From a virus, in the IMG/VR virus record IMGVR_UViG_3300009158_000005, positions 1 to 43,599 of that record: 43,599 bases of DNA; one strand, 5' to 3'. Position numbers and translations under genes: made by a program. This document shows, piece by piece, positions 30,475 through 40,507 of this stretch. The notes under the pieces are model-generated. The model was not told the origin of the DNA, did not search any database, and was given only the letters and a program-made list of their open reading frames with translations. Position 1 is the first letter of the stretch. Each line of letters begins with the position of its first letter.

Positions 30475-33400
30475 TCAGCGCCCGCCGGGCCGGCGCTCTC
30501 CTTCTCGTCCCTTGTCACTACCGCCCTCTCTTGCGCCTGGTTGCCCCTGGCTCTTGGGGGCGGCAGGACCGGCAATAAAGTCGGTAGCCATTTCGCGGAA
30601 GTCCTTGCTCGCCAGGATTTGGTTCACGATCACAGCCGCCGGCATGGGGATGAGTGCCGCGCTTGCGCCTAGGGCTACCGGTACTGCCCCGCCCCTAATT
30701 ACCCCACCCGTTACGGCACGCTCTTTTCCGTTCTTCTTATCGTCGTTTCGGTTAAGATCTTTTACCAGGCGGTTACCCTCATCAAGGATCGGTGGCAATT
30801 GTCCTCGGCTTGCTCGGCTGGCAAACTCGGACTTTCCTCCAGCCATGCCGGTGTAAGTGAAGCCCTCAAGCAGGTGCTTCCACAGTGGCTTTGCCTTAAC
30901 GTCGTCCTCGTGCCCAGAAAGCCATGCCCTGACAGCCAGGAACACTGCCGCAGATACCGCCATGGCTGGGATCGAGAAGGCGCGAGCGGCCATTCGTGTG
31001 CGTTCGTATCCGCTATAGTGCGTGGACTGTCCACCCTCAGACTCGTAACCGCGGGCGGCAGTCTTGACGTCACGGATCATGGGCTTCCCGATCTGTTGAA
31101 GGAACGTGGCCGGGTAGTTGAGGAACGTCATCGCGGCCTTACCTGCAAATGTATCCTGGCTGACGAGAGGGTTCTCCTTGCCACCTGGCTTCATGCCACG
31201 GTTGGTGTTCACGGAGGCTCGAGCGCTCTCCATCCGGATCACTTTGCGGGCGAGCTTGGCCATCGGATCGTTGCCCTTGATCGCGGAGTTGAAGTCATTG
31301 GCGCGGGCCGTCTCCCACCACTGTGCAAATGCGATCATCTGATTATCAGAAACACCAGCTCGACGTAGTCGCATGCGCGCTTCGTTGCGTAGGGTGAACG
31401 GATTGAGGCCCGGGTTAGGGTTGTTCTGTTGAAGCTTGTCCCATGCGCGAGCGAACAGGCCATCACGGAGGAACTCAGACACATGTGCGTCTAGGCGGAT
31501 GGATGCGTACTTAGCGGCCATTGCCCGCTTTGCATTCTCAGTTGCCTCAATACCAAACGTGCGTGCAAGACCACCGGTTGCATGGGAAGTAACGCGTGCC
31601 AACTTATCAGTCTTTGTAGCTCCAGAAAAGTCAGATGCGCTCTCGATATTCCATGCGCTGTTTTCCATCATCTCATGTACTCCGGCGGCATCGATCAACC
31701 CGACGGCACGCGCAAGTTCCATAGATCCAGTCTCGCTGGATAGCTCCATTCCGATCAGCTTCTTGAGCTGTGCCTGCTGGCGTGGAGGAAGCTCAGTGAC
31801 AATCGCCATGAATTGACCGAGCATATTGATGGGCGCGGTGATCGTCTGGCGTAGGTCGCCCGGGATAGCCTGGGCCTGGGCCTCGAGGAAGTTTGTGAGG
31901 GCGGTGCTCTTCAGCTTAGCCATATTGCTTAGGCCAAGTACGGAGACGGCGAGCGCGTGACCCTCCGTCGGTGCCACGTTGAGCACGCCGAGCGTGTCTA
32001 GCACCATGTTCTTGATCCGGGTGACGTCCTTATTAGACACCTTCTCGATGCGCATCTGCTTGACCATGTCGGTCCACTTGGATCCGTCCCCACCGAAGCG
32101 GCGGGAAAACTCGGCGAGCGTGGTCGCGCGCGCGATGTAGCTGTTCCATGCGTGGCGAGGATCGTTGTTGAAGTAGTCGCGTAGGATCCGTCGAGCGGCC
32201 GGCTCGAAGATGCGCTCGCGGGTGAAGTCGGCCTTGTTCTGGCCGGTACCCTGGGCCTCCAGTAATAGCCCCTGCGTAGCGTCTCCGCCGGCATTGGAAG
32301 TGTCAATGGCACCCAACAGGGCCTGTGCCTGATCGGCCGGCTTGGCGTTCTGAAGCTCATTGATCTCCTTATTCAGCGCATCCGTGCGCTCAACCATATC
32401 GGCAGTCATTCCACCCCGAGCCGCGGCCTGGTTCTGGATCTGCTGAATATAGTCCGTCAGGCGCTTGATGCGCATTGGGTTATTAAGATGGTAGGCCCGG
32501 GTGGCGTCTGCCACGAATGCCTGATCGTTAGTAATTACCTTCTCTGAGTTAAAACTGTGAGGCATGCCGTAGTCCTTGGCGTAGTTCACCTTCACGCCGG
32601 CCTCCCTTAGGTAATCGAAGAGCTCATCAGAGAAGGCCTGGAGGTTTGCAACGACCTGTCCTTCGGCTCCGGTCAGGGTCTTTTCGCCGGCCAGGGCCAT
32701 AGCGATGTCCTGGTCGAGCGCCTTCAGATCCGCGTCACTGAGGTGGGCCAAGGGCTTAAACGCCTCGACAAGCTTGTTTCGGAAGATGCGGCGGTTGCCG
32801 TCGCGCTCCTCGAAGTAGGTTTCCTGGGCGCCCTCTGCTACATTGCCTCCAAGGCGGTTAAACATCTCTGCCACGCTCAGGATCGTCGGAGACTTGGTGT
32901 CCCTGGCAAGAAGGTGCATGTTTGCCACGATCGGATTGAGCCCCTGGAGGATACGGTCGTTGCCGGCCAGGCCGATTGCCGCCGCCGCGCTAACCAGGTC
33001 CATGTTAGTAACGGCAGACAGGGCGGCGCCTGATCGCGTCGCCGCTTCGGCCACGCTGGGGGTCATGGCCGCGACCGCGGCGAGCAAACCACCCTTCGGG
33101 GTGCTGACCTCTGGTAACGCTGGTGGCTGTGGCGCCGTCTCCTCGTCGCGGGCGCTGTAGATCCTGTCACGGCGGATGCCGTATGCGGCGTCGCCGTCTT
33201 CGGCGCTTGCGTAGTCGGGGGTCTTTTGTCCGAACACGATGTTAAGCGCGTCCAGCTCGTCGTTGATCTGGATGTCATCAGCGCCTAGCTTTCCTACCAG
33301 CTCATTTACGGCGTCCCGTTGGTCCCATCCCTTGAACGGAACAATCACCATGGTGGCGCCGGCCATCTTTGCGCGCTCGACAGCTTCGGCCGCCACAGCT

Positions 33401-36400
33401 ACCTGAGCCCTCGGATTGTCTCCTGAGATCATCTCGACAGTCATGGTCCAGCCTTCATCCAGTTTCGGCTCATTACGCTGGATCTTCCCGTCGAGGTACT
33501 TGGGGCGCTTCGTGAAGACGTGGAACCTATCTGCAATAACGTGAGCACTTGCGATTTCATTTCCATCCTTGTCCCGGACGATGATCTCGTGAGCGCTGTG
33601 ATCATTAGCATCAGGACCAGGACCGCCATAACTGCGATCAAATCCGTACTGATCCTCATCGAGGGGGCCGAACTCCATAGTGGATCCGGCCGGGAGGTTT
33701 TTCTTGGCCGTCGGGCTGTAAAGACTTTCGATCGGAGCAGACTCTTCATTGAAGAGCTGTTCCACCGGAACGAACTGGCGTCCTGCCGTCTCCTCGTCAC
33801 GGGCGCTCAAGGCGACATCTTCTCCAGACGGATTTTTCCCGACGACGAACTCTTCGTAAGCTCCGCGCAGGCCGACATTCAATGCGATGACGTCGTCAAT
33901 AGGGATAGAGCGACGCTCGATGTTTTTACCGTACTCCTTTGCTCCGGCTTCAGTGGAGTGCCAGTTTTGCGTGGCCTTCTGCATCTGATTACCATGTGCC
34001 CGATAGAGCTCGATCGTGTCTCCGAACTGCTGTCGGAGAGCGTCGCGCGTCTTGTTGAAGGCAGAGTATAGGTCAGACGGGGAGATGTTTGCATTATCTC
34101 CGTTCATGATCACGTCAACCGCGGTATCTTGATTAAATCTAACTCCAAGTGATGCTTCGGTAAGCGCATCAAAGACAGCACGATTAGAGGCAAGTTCGTC
34201 TGCCGCGATCTTTACGATCCCTGAAGGGATTGTGCTTACGCGTTCCCCTTCTGACTTGATCAGCTCAAGCTTCAATCCTCGTCCGGCACGAATGTCAAAA
34301 CGATGACCCTCAAGCTCCATTCCAAGCTTGGAATAACGAGCCCCCTCTTCTCGGCTTAGACGCACTCTCCCTCCGGTAATCTGAGCGATCTCTTTCTTAA
34401 TCTCCTCGATCCTTGACTTGCGTTGCTCGGCGGACATGGGTGCCTGAGTAGGCTCCTCGTCGCGGGCGCTGAATGCTTCAGGGCCGGTGAAGGGTCCGGC
34501 GTCGGTGAAGTCGTAACCGCGTAGACCAATCGGATCTTCGCCCAGGGCTTCGCCAAGCTTCTCCTTCACGTGTCTCTGCATGTCCGCCTTGATCTCAGGC
34601 GTGGACTGGTTCTTCTGGATCAGGGACACGCGGAGCACGTCGCCGGTGGCGTCGATGCGTCCGTGGGCCGGGCCGCTCAGCACGAACTGAGGGACGCCCA
34701 GGTCTTTTCCTGTGGTTCGATCAAACTCTCCTGCCAGGTTAGCCCAGTCAAGGTGTGTCGGGATCCGGGTCCACTCGGATAGGCCGTCAGACGGACCTGA
34801 GATTACGTCGCCCTGGTCGTTCATACCGGACGCGATCATCTTGTCGTTTAGATCAGAGACAGAAACCACGTGCATTTCACCCCGTCGGTCGATGGACCAC
34901 AGGAACTGCTTTGTCTGGTCCGCGTCCGGGTCATGGCCAAGGTCGGTCCAGAACTTGATCTGTTTTGGCCCAGGGGCTCCGGCGCCCTTCTTAGCCAGGA
35001 AGAAGGCCTCGCGATAGCCGCCTGGGATGGGGGTGTTCTCGCCGTCGTCTCTAGATGAAGGGGTGCGCGGGATCGGCTTGTTGGGCTCCAGATTGTCAAT
35101 GTTGTCGACGCGTGTCTGGCGCTCGGCGTCAGCCGGGCCCATGCGCCGACCGCGATAGTCAGCGGTTGTAAGGTTATCCTTTACCGGGTTCTGACCTCCG
35201 GTTCGATCGTAGCCATGAAGCTCCTCTCTCTTGAAGCCAGGAGAGTATTCTCCGCGTTGGAACTTATCCCAGATCTTCTCGACCTTGTCCTTTCCAAAAA
35301 TGTCCATGAGTGACTTCTTCACCTGGGCAAAGAATGCTTTCATGCGGGACCATACTCCTGGCATATCCTGAGGGTTGGTGCGAGCGTCATCTCGAGCTGT
35401 AGCAATGTCGGCAACCTTGTCCGCAAAGTACTCCGAGAAGTTGGTAAGACGGTAGGTTTCGTCCGTGCGCTTGATGCGCCAGCGTCCGGTGTTGGTATCT
35501 CGGATAAAGTACTGCCCGATGAGCGAAACGTCCATGTCGTTTTTCGCCAGGAAGTCATGGATCTGCTCGCGCGTGAAGCTTCGGTCCAGCCAGTTGCCTT
35601 CACCGAGGAGCTCGCGGAGACCCTTCTTGTCCTTGAGCCACTTGGCTCGCTCGCGAAGGAACTGCTGGCGCGCCGCTTCGAGATCCTTTGCCGGGACCAT
35701 GCGCTCAAGGTGGTGTGCTACCTCGTGCGCGAACGTGTACTTGAAGACGCCCGGACGGTTGGTGTTTCGAACGAAGATCTGCACTAGCTCCTTGGCCGGC
35801 TGGTAGCCTCCGCGCACGGCTTCGCCAGGATTGGCCTTGCTGACGGACGCGGAAAGGTTGTCAAGGTAGCCGTTCTCAATCAGGCTTTCGACGATACGGA
35901 GTGCGGCGGTTGCCTCCTCAATGGATAGGTTGCCGCCCCGGCGTAGCTCATTGACCAGGCGCTGGGCGATCTGCTCGCCTCCGCGTCGTCGGGTCTCTGG
36001 ATTGGTGTTCCTTTCCTGTGCCTGGGATCGAGCGGCCTGCCGACGATCTAACTCCTGGGCCTTGCGGTCTACTTCAGCCCACTCGGCTTCTGTCCGGACT
36101 GTGGCCGGGGACTCGTCTCGGGCAGATCGCGCAGGTCCTGCTTCACTCCCCCCCGCATCAGCTTCAGGATTTGCTGGGCGTAACCCTGCATCTCCTTCAG
36201 CGGATCTGCGTTCTGAGTATCCGATGCGATCGCGGTTTCCACCGAAGACGCGGTAGGAGCCGTCGCCGGTGTATTGCTCGGTCGATTTGTCGAGAGCGGG
36301 GAAGGTTTGGGGGAAGTCGGTTTTTTCATAGAGTCCTTCTTGGAGCGCGCGGGTAGATGAGTCAAGGCTACTGTGCCCAACGGGCTCATTCTTAATGATA

Positions 36401-39400
36401 TTCCAGCTAAGCCAGTGGATGTCCGAAGCTAATGGGCGCCGGCCAAGGATTGGCTCTAGCCACGAGCGGGCGTCGTCTGCGACCTTCTGTAGTCCAGACT
36501 CGATAAGGCTATAGACAGCTTCAGCAGACGACTCCTTGTCCAGGGTGTTGAGACTTGCGTAGGCACGCGTAGTGTCCTCCGGGATGCCGTTCTTATTGTA
36601 CGAGAATACGCCGTCCGGGCCGGCCGTGAGCTCGAGGTGGGGAAACCATAGGTTCACGAACTGCCAACGGTCACCGATAAACATGTCACGTCGGGCAAGC
36701 GTAAGCAGATTGAACGATAACACCTTAAATCCAAAGCCGGAGCCAGATCCGAGGCCGGACTTGTAGATCTCTCGGCGCATTTGGGGGCCGGAAAGCTTAG
36801 GATTGTTGATAATGGCTGTGAGCTGGTCCCACTTCCCGTTCCACTTGGTAAGGGTAAGGTGGAAGGCGTTGGCATTAGAGATAGAGTTGTTGCCGGCCTT
36901 GAGTTCCGGGCCGAGGCGAATGGCGTCTCCGGTAAGCTTCATCCATTCCTCGCGAGTGAGGTTAAATGTACCGGCTACGGACTGGTCGATAGCACGTAAG
37001 ATCTCCGGGCTATTGGTAAGCTTGATCCAGCCAGCTTCCTGCTCGAACGGTCCAAGCATCTTGCTTAGCGCACCCCACATGAAGTGAAGCGCAACCATGC
37101 GGGTAGGAAGCTGGCCCTTCATGGCAACAGCATGTACCGGGTCGAGCGATCCTAGCCCTGATACGGCAGACCTAATAAGCTCAGGGTTCTTTCCGTTTGC
37201 TTCGTCAAAGAATGATTTAAATGCGGCCGGGTCTGTGGCCCACTTGTGAAGGCGTAGCGGTGCCGGAGGAAGATCTCCAGTGCCTCCAGGGATAGAGAGT
37301 GAAATTACCTTTGACCAGTTCTCGGAAAGACCAAGATCAGGAAGGGTGAGAGAGTAGGCCCTAGCACGGTCAACGTTATCAAAAAGGTTCTGCCATTTTT
37401 CAGGGGTGTCGGGCGTCTGAGTAACTTTCTGGCCAATCTTTGGCGCGTTGCCCTGTAGGCCCACCATTGGGAATTGTGAGACAAGCTTTGCGTCACCCAT
37501 CTTGTAATCAGTAACGCCATCCTTTACGATCTTGGCTTCGACCTTACGCTTAGCTTCAGCACCACTGTCTGCCTGAACGGACGTTACCTTGGATTGAGGT
37601 TTTCCCTTTTCATTCGTGAACTCATACGATACGTCGTAATTAGTAACACTAGACGGCTTAGAGTTTTTATCTGCCTGGCGGAGCTCCTGCTCGGTGTAGC
37701 CCTGTTGTCCCGCCGGCTCCGCGTCACGCGCGGACTGTGCGACGTCACCCTTGGGGCTCCATCCGAACTCATGAAGGCTGTTGCCCTCGGTGTAGAGATC
37801 GCCCGCCTTGACCTTTTGCTCGATAATATCAAAGCCACCATCAAACCTTTGGCCATGATCGCTGGCGTATGCCTTAGAGGGTGTCACCCAATCACCAGGG
37901 TTGATACTAGACGTGGATCCCTTGGGCACGGCACGGAACACGCTGACTTCGGCTTCGGGGTTTCCGCGTACAGACTGGATAAGACGGTGCATCTGGACGT
38001 CATCGGATCGACGGGCGCCATAATATTTTGCACCATTGGGACCATAAATATCGTCAGGATAGGTTCGGTCCATGGCATCAAGCGAACCCTCTCCGCTGGT
38101 TCCATCGGGGGCCTTGTGCGAACCCCTATAGCCGGCATCATCGCGAGCCGACTCCACCATTCCTTTTGGTCCAAACTGATCGGAGATCTGTTTCGCCTGG
38201 GCCTTAGGCACGGACACGAATGTAGACCTTGCTCCAAGCTCTTCAGCCGCCTTGAGGCGGTGGCGCCCGTTTGTGATAGACAGCTTTCCGCTGTCCGAAT
38301 AGCCAAGCTCGGCGGGCTCAGCCCCACGGTAGTCGCCGGCTTGAATATATTCCTTGGCCCTTTGCGTACGCGTCACACCGCCGCGCGAAAGTTCGTTGCC
38401 GGGATTACGCACGCTCTCGCCTGGTGACGATCGCTGGTGCTCGTCGTTGATCAGCTTGGGGTCGACCTCAACAAGTTCAAAGCCGGAGCGGGTCGGCTTT
38501 AGCGCCTCGCGCGGAACCGTGTTATTTCCGGAAGATGGCTCATCCCTGGCGCTTAATACTGGCTGATCGTTAGTAGTGCTTGGCTGTTCATTTGTAGACT
38601 GAGTGACGCCGCGCGTGTTGGCTTCATGGGTTGACCCGAGAGGAATAAAATCAGGCAACGTTTCTGCTACCGCAGTACCCTCAGCCCGGACGGATGGAGC
38701 TCGTGGACCAGCTACTGGCTTCTCTCCTTCCGCCGGCGTAGATGGCTCAACGGTGGCCGTAGGTGCTGGCTGTGCCTGCTCCTGGCCGGCGGACGCGCGG
38801 CGCGCGTCTTCTCGAGCGGCAAGGTCAGCAAATGCTTTCTGGACTTTAGCCCTATTGGATTTGATCCAGGTGACTTGCTGTTCGGGGTGAAGGTTCGCCG
38901 GCATACCTTGAGCAATAAGGGCTTCAAGTTGCCACTGGTTGAGGGTGCTCGGTCCGCTCGGCTTACCGCCAGAACCTACCTGTGGGCCAGGATCGGATCC
39001 AGCGCCCGGTGCTCCGACGTTGGTGCCAGCCATCTTCTCCCTGTAGTATTGAGCGGCTCGACCACCGCCGGCGTGGATCGTACGGAATAGAGCGTCCTGA
39101 ACGGCAAACATTGTTGCCGTGTCAGCCACACCTTCTCCGAGAGGCTTACCTGACATGTAGTTGGTACCTACCTGCTGGCCGGCACCGATAGTGACGGCGG
39201 TACCGAGTCCAGCGATCTGACCAGCGGCCGAAGATGCTAAACCTTGCGCGGCCGGGGTCAGTGCAGACTGAGCTAAGGCCCTTCCGGTTGCCGCCTTGGT
39301 GAGCGCTTGGGCGCCGCCAGGCAGGAGACCTAATGCAGTTCCGCCAACGGCGCTGACGGCTCCAATCTTCATAGCAAGGCGATCCCTGTAGGACACGAAA

Positions 39401-40440
39401 TCAGGATCACTCATCGCAATCTTCATCCCCTTCTCACTGGTAATATCAATCCCCTTATCTGCTCCGTATTGTTTTAGGGCCTCGGCCTGAACAACGTTGT
39501 AAGCTTGATTACCCATGACTCCACCCGACGCACCAGCCGCCGCAATGTGTAGTGGAATAGTTGCGGGAGCCGCTAGACCTCCCGAAAAGAAATCGACCGC
39601 GGATAACCCAAGTTGTGGTGCCAGTGCGTACGCCATTGGCTCTGCCCCCTGGAAGATATGACTTACCATGTTGGGATCACCTGGATCGCGACGGGTATTA
39701 GCTTCAATGCCAAGATCTGCTTCCACCATGGATCGCTTGATCTGAAGAAGCTTTTCCGCGCGACGCGCGGATCTGAGTAAGCGATCAACCTTAACTGGCT
39801 TGAAGCCCATTCCACCGCTCATACCTCCGGTCATCTTGCCGGTCTCGTACGTGTCATCAATTCCGCCAGCTTCATCAAGAGACGCCTCCTGCGTAACCTT
39901 GGCAAGATCGTTCATAGCCCCCTGCTTGACGGTATTCCAGTGTCCTAGCGCGACGGCATCGACCGTGTCTCCACCAAGGCTGAAGCTCTGTGTTGGCTTT
40001 ACCGGAGATGGCTTGGGGGCGCCCATTGGCTTTGCCTTAGGAAGATTGAGCGGGATCTCGTCAGGCAATACTGCGTTGGCGTCTGCGGAGAATACCGGTT
40101 GATTGTTTGCGGATCTAGACCTGGCATGCTCAACCGCTTTTGACACAATAGACTGGTTCTTGCGGGGGTCTCCTCCGGACAATAAATAGCTCTTTTCCTC
40201 AGGGGTAAGCGTGGGGACAAGGGTCGGGATCTGTACATCCTTACCGTCAATGTTTACTCCAATCGAGATCTCGGTGGCAACACGATCTGAACCGTCCGTC
40301 ATCTTGAGGGGGCCGAAGTACCCATTACCTTTCTTGGTTCCGTCCTCGCGGTTACCGTACCCGCCGGCAAAAAGAGACGACAGACCAGCAGGCTGGGGGT
40401 CGAGGGGGATAAAGTCGGGAGCGCCTTCGAGTTCGGACAT
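30475..40440 (-). CDS. Giant polyvalent virion protein (3321 aa)
   Basis: Nearly a quarter of the genome. N-terminal 1-115: TEISIGVNIDGKDVQIPTLV domain. About 270-450: Gly/Ala-rich hydrophobic region. About 660-760: ParB-like segment (NGRHRLKAAEELGA, 724-737). About 770-895: ART-like segment (VFRAVPKG, R836). About 1500-1760: zincin protease (HEVAHH 1572-1577; SEYFAD with E1670). About 2000-2200: second ART-like segment (YRAHG, R2147; HSTEAG). Last 900 aa: virion-type helical region ending in a basic tail. Domains are separated by SARD[DE] motifs at 630, 764, 903, 1439, 1991, 2212 and 2429, with SRDD at 1796. Such polyvalent proteins are packaged in the head and injected with DNA to counter host defences. 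Sub-domain calls are pattern-based. Confidence 0.78.
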   Translation of the reverse strand: MSELEGAPDFIPLDPQPAGLSSLFAGGYGNREDGTKKGNGYFGPLKMTDGSDRVATEISIGVNIDGKDVQIPTLVPTLTPEEKSYLLSGGDPRKNQSIVSKAVEHARSRSANNQPVFSADANAVLPDEIPLNLPKAKPMGAPKPSPVKPTQSFSLGGDTVDAVALGHWNTVKQGAMNDLAKVTQEASLDEAGGIDDTYETGKMTGGMSGGMGFKPVKVDRLLRSARRAEKLLQIKRSMVEADLGIEANTRRDPGDPNMVSHIFQGAEPMAYALAPQLGLSAVDFFSGGLAAPATIPLHIAAAGASGGVMGNQAYNVVQAEALKQYGADKGIDITSEKGMKIAMSDPDFVSYRDRLAMKIGAVSAVGGTALGLLPGGAQALTKAATGRALAQSALTPAAQGLASSAAGQIAGLGTAVTIGAGQQVGTNYMSGKPLGEGVADTATMFAVQDALFRTIHAGGGRAAQYYREKMAGTNVGAPGAGSDPGPQVGSGGKPSGPSTLNQWQLEALIAQGMPANLHPEQQVTWIKSNRAKVQKAFADLAAREDARRASAGQEQAQPAPTATVEPSTPAEGEKPVAGPRAPSVRAEGTAVAETLPDFIPLGSTHEANTRGVTQSTNEQPSTTNDQPVLSARDEPSSGNNTVPREALKPTRSGFELVEVDPKLINDEHQRSSPGESVRNPGNELSRGGVTRTQRAKEYIQAGDYRGAEPAELGYSDSGKLSITNGRHRLKAAEELGARSTFVSVPKAQAKQISDQFGPKGMVESARDDAGYRGSHKAPDGTSGEGSLDAMDRTYPDDIYGPNGAKYYGARRSDDVQMHRLIQSVRGNPEAEVSVFRAVPKGSTSSINPGDWVTPSKAYASDHGQRFDGGFDIIEQKVKAGDLYTEGNSLHEFGWSPKGDVAQSARDAEPAGQQGYTEQELRQADKNSKPSSVTNYDVSYEFTNEKGKPQSKVTSVQADSGAEAKRKVEAKIVKDGVTDYKMGDAKLVSQFPMVGLQGNAPKIGQKVTQTPDTPEKWQNLFDNVDRARAYSLTLPDLGLSENWSKVISLSIPGGTGDLPPAPLRLHKWATDPAAFKSFFDEANGKNPELIRSAVSGLGSLDPVHAVAMKGQLPTRMVALHFMWGALSKMLGPFEQEAGWIKLTNSPEILRAIDQSVAGTFNLTREEWMKLTGDAIRLGPELKAGNNSISNANAFHLTLTKWNGKWDQLTAIINNPKLSGPQMRREIYKSGLGSGSGFGFKVLSFNLLTLARRDMFIGDRWQFVNLWFPHLELTAGPDGVFSYNKNGIPEDTTRAYASLNTLDKESSAEAVYSLIESGLQKVADDARSWLEPILGRRPLASDIHWLSWNIIKNEPVGHSSLDSSTRALQEGLYEKTDFPQTFPALDKSTEQYTGDGSYRVFGGNRDRIGYSERRSAEGDAGLRPANPEADAGGSEAGPARSARDESPATVRTEAEWAEVDRKAQELDRRQAARSQAQERNTNPETRRRGGEQIAQRLVNELRRGGNLSIEEATAALRIVESLIENGYLDNLSASVSKANPGEAVRGGYQPAKELVQIFVRNTNRPGVFKYTFAHEVAHHLERMVPAKDLEAARQQFLRERAKWLKDKKGLRELLGEGNWLDRSFTREQIHDFLAKNDMDVSLIGQYFIRDTNTGRWRIKRTDETYRLTNFSEYFADKVADIATARDDARTNPQDMPGVWSRMKAFFAQVKKSLMDIFGKDKVEKIWDKFQRGEYSPGFKREELHGYDRTGGQNPVKDNLTTADYRGRRMGPADAERQTRVDNIDNLEPNKPIPRTPSSRDDGENTPIPGGYREAFFLAKKGAGAPGPKQIKFWTDLGHDPDADQTKQFLWSIDRRGEMHVVSVSDLNDKMIASGMNDQGDVISGPSDGLSEWTRIPTHLDWANLAGEFDRTTGKDLGVPQFVLSGPAHGRIDATGDVLRVSLIQKNQSTPEIKADMQRHVKEKLGEALGEDPIGLRGYDFTDAGPFTGPEAFSARDEEPTQAPMSAEQRKSRIEEIKKEIAQITGGRVRLSREEGARYSKLGMELEGHRFDIRAGRGLKLELIKSEGERVSTIPSGIVKIAADELASNRAVFDALTEASLGVRFNQDTAVDVIMNGDNANISPSDLYSAFNKTRDALRQQFGDTIELYRAHGNQMQKATQNWHSTEAGAKEYGKNIERRSIPIDDVIALNVGLRGAYEEFVVGKNPSGEDVALSARDEETAGRQFVPVEQLFNEESAPIESLYSPTAKKNLPAGSTMEFGPLDEDQYGFDRSYGGPGPDANDHSAHEIIVRDKDGNEIASAHVIADRFHVFTKRPKYLDGKIQRNEPKLDEGWTMTVEMISGDNPRAQVAVAAEAVERAKMAGATMVIVPFKGWDQRDAVNELVGKLGADDIQINDELDALNIVFGQKTPDYASAEDGDAAYGIRRDRIYSARDEETAPQPPALPEVSTPKGGLLAAVAAMTPSVAEAATRSGAALSAVTNMDLVSAAAAIGLAGNDRILQGLNPIVANMHLLARDTKSPTILSVAEMFNRLGGNVAEGAQETYFEERDGNRRIFRNKLVEAFKPLAHLSDADLKALDQDIAMALAGEKTLTGAEGQVVANLQAFSDELFDYLREAGVKVNYAKDYGMPHSFNSEKVITNDQAFVADATRAYHLNNPMRIKRLTDYIQQIQNQAAARGGMTADMVERTDALNKEINELQNAKPADQAQALLGAIDTSNAGGDATQGLLLEAQGTGQNKADFTRERIFEPAARRILRDYFNNDPRHAWNSYIARATTLAEFSRRFGGDGSKWTDMVKQMRIEKVSNKDVTRIKNMVLDTLGVLNVAPTEGHALAVSVLGLSNMAKLKSTALTNFLEAQAQAIPGDLRQTITAPINMLGQFMAIVTELPPRQQAQLKKLIGMELSSETGSMELARAVGLIDAAGVHEMMENSAWNIESASDFSGATKTDKLARVTSHATGGLARTFGIEATENAKRAMAAKYASIRLDAHVSEFLRDGLFARAWDKLQQNNPNPGLNPFTLRNEARMRLRRAGVSDNQMIAFAQWWETARANDFNSAIKGNDPMAKLARKVIRMESARASVNTNRGMKPGGKENPLVSQDTFAGKAAMTFLNYPATFLQQIGKPMIRDVKTAARGYESEGGQSTHYSGYERTRMAARAFSIPAMAVSAAVFLAVRAWLSGHEDDVKAKPLWKHLLEGFTYTGMAGGKSEFASRASRGQLPPILDEGNRLVKDLNRNDDKKNGKERAVTGGVIRGGAVPVALGASAALIPMPAAVIVNQILASKDFREMATDFIAGPAAPKSQGQPGAREGGSDKGREGERRPGGR

Positions 40441-40507
40441 GCTTCTATGACTAATGACGAACCGGACTAAGTCCAGACATCACTGATCACGGCCAATTAA
40501 ATTGGGC

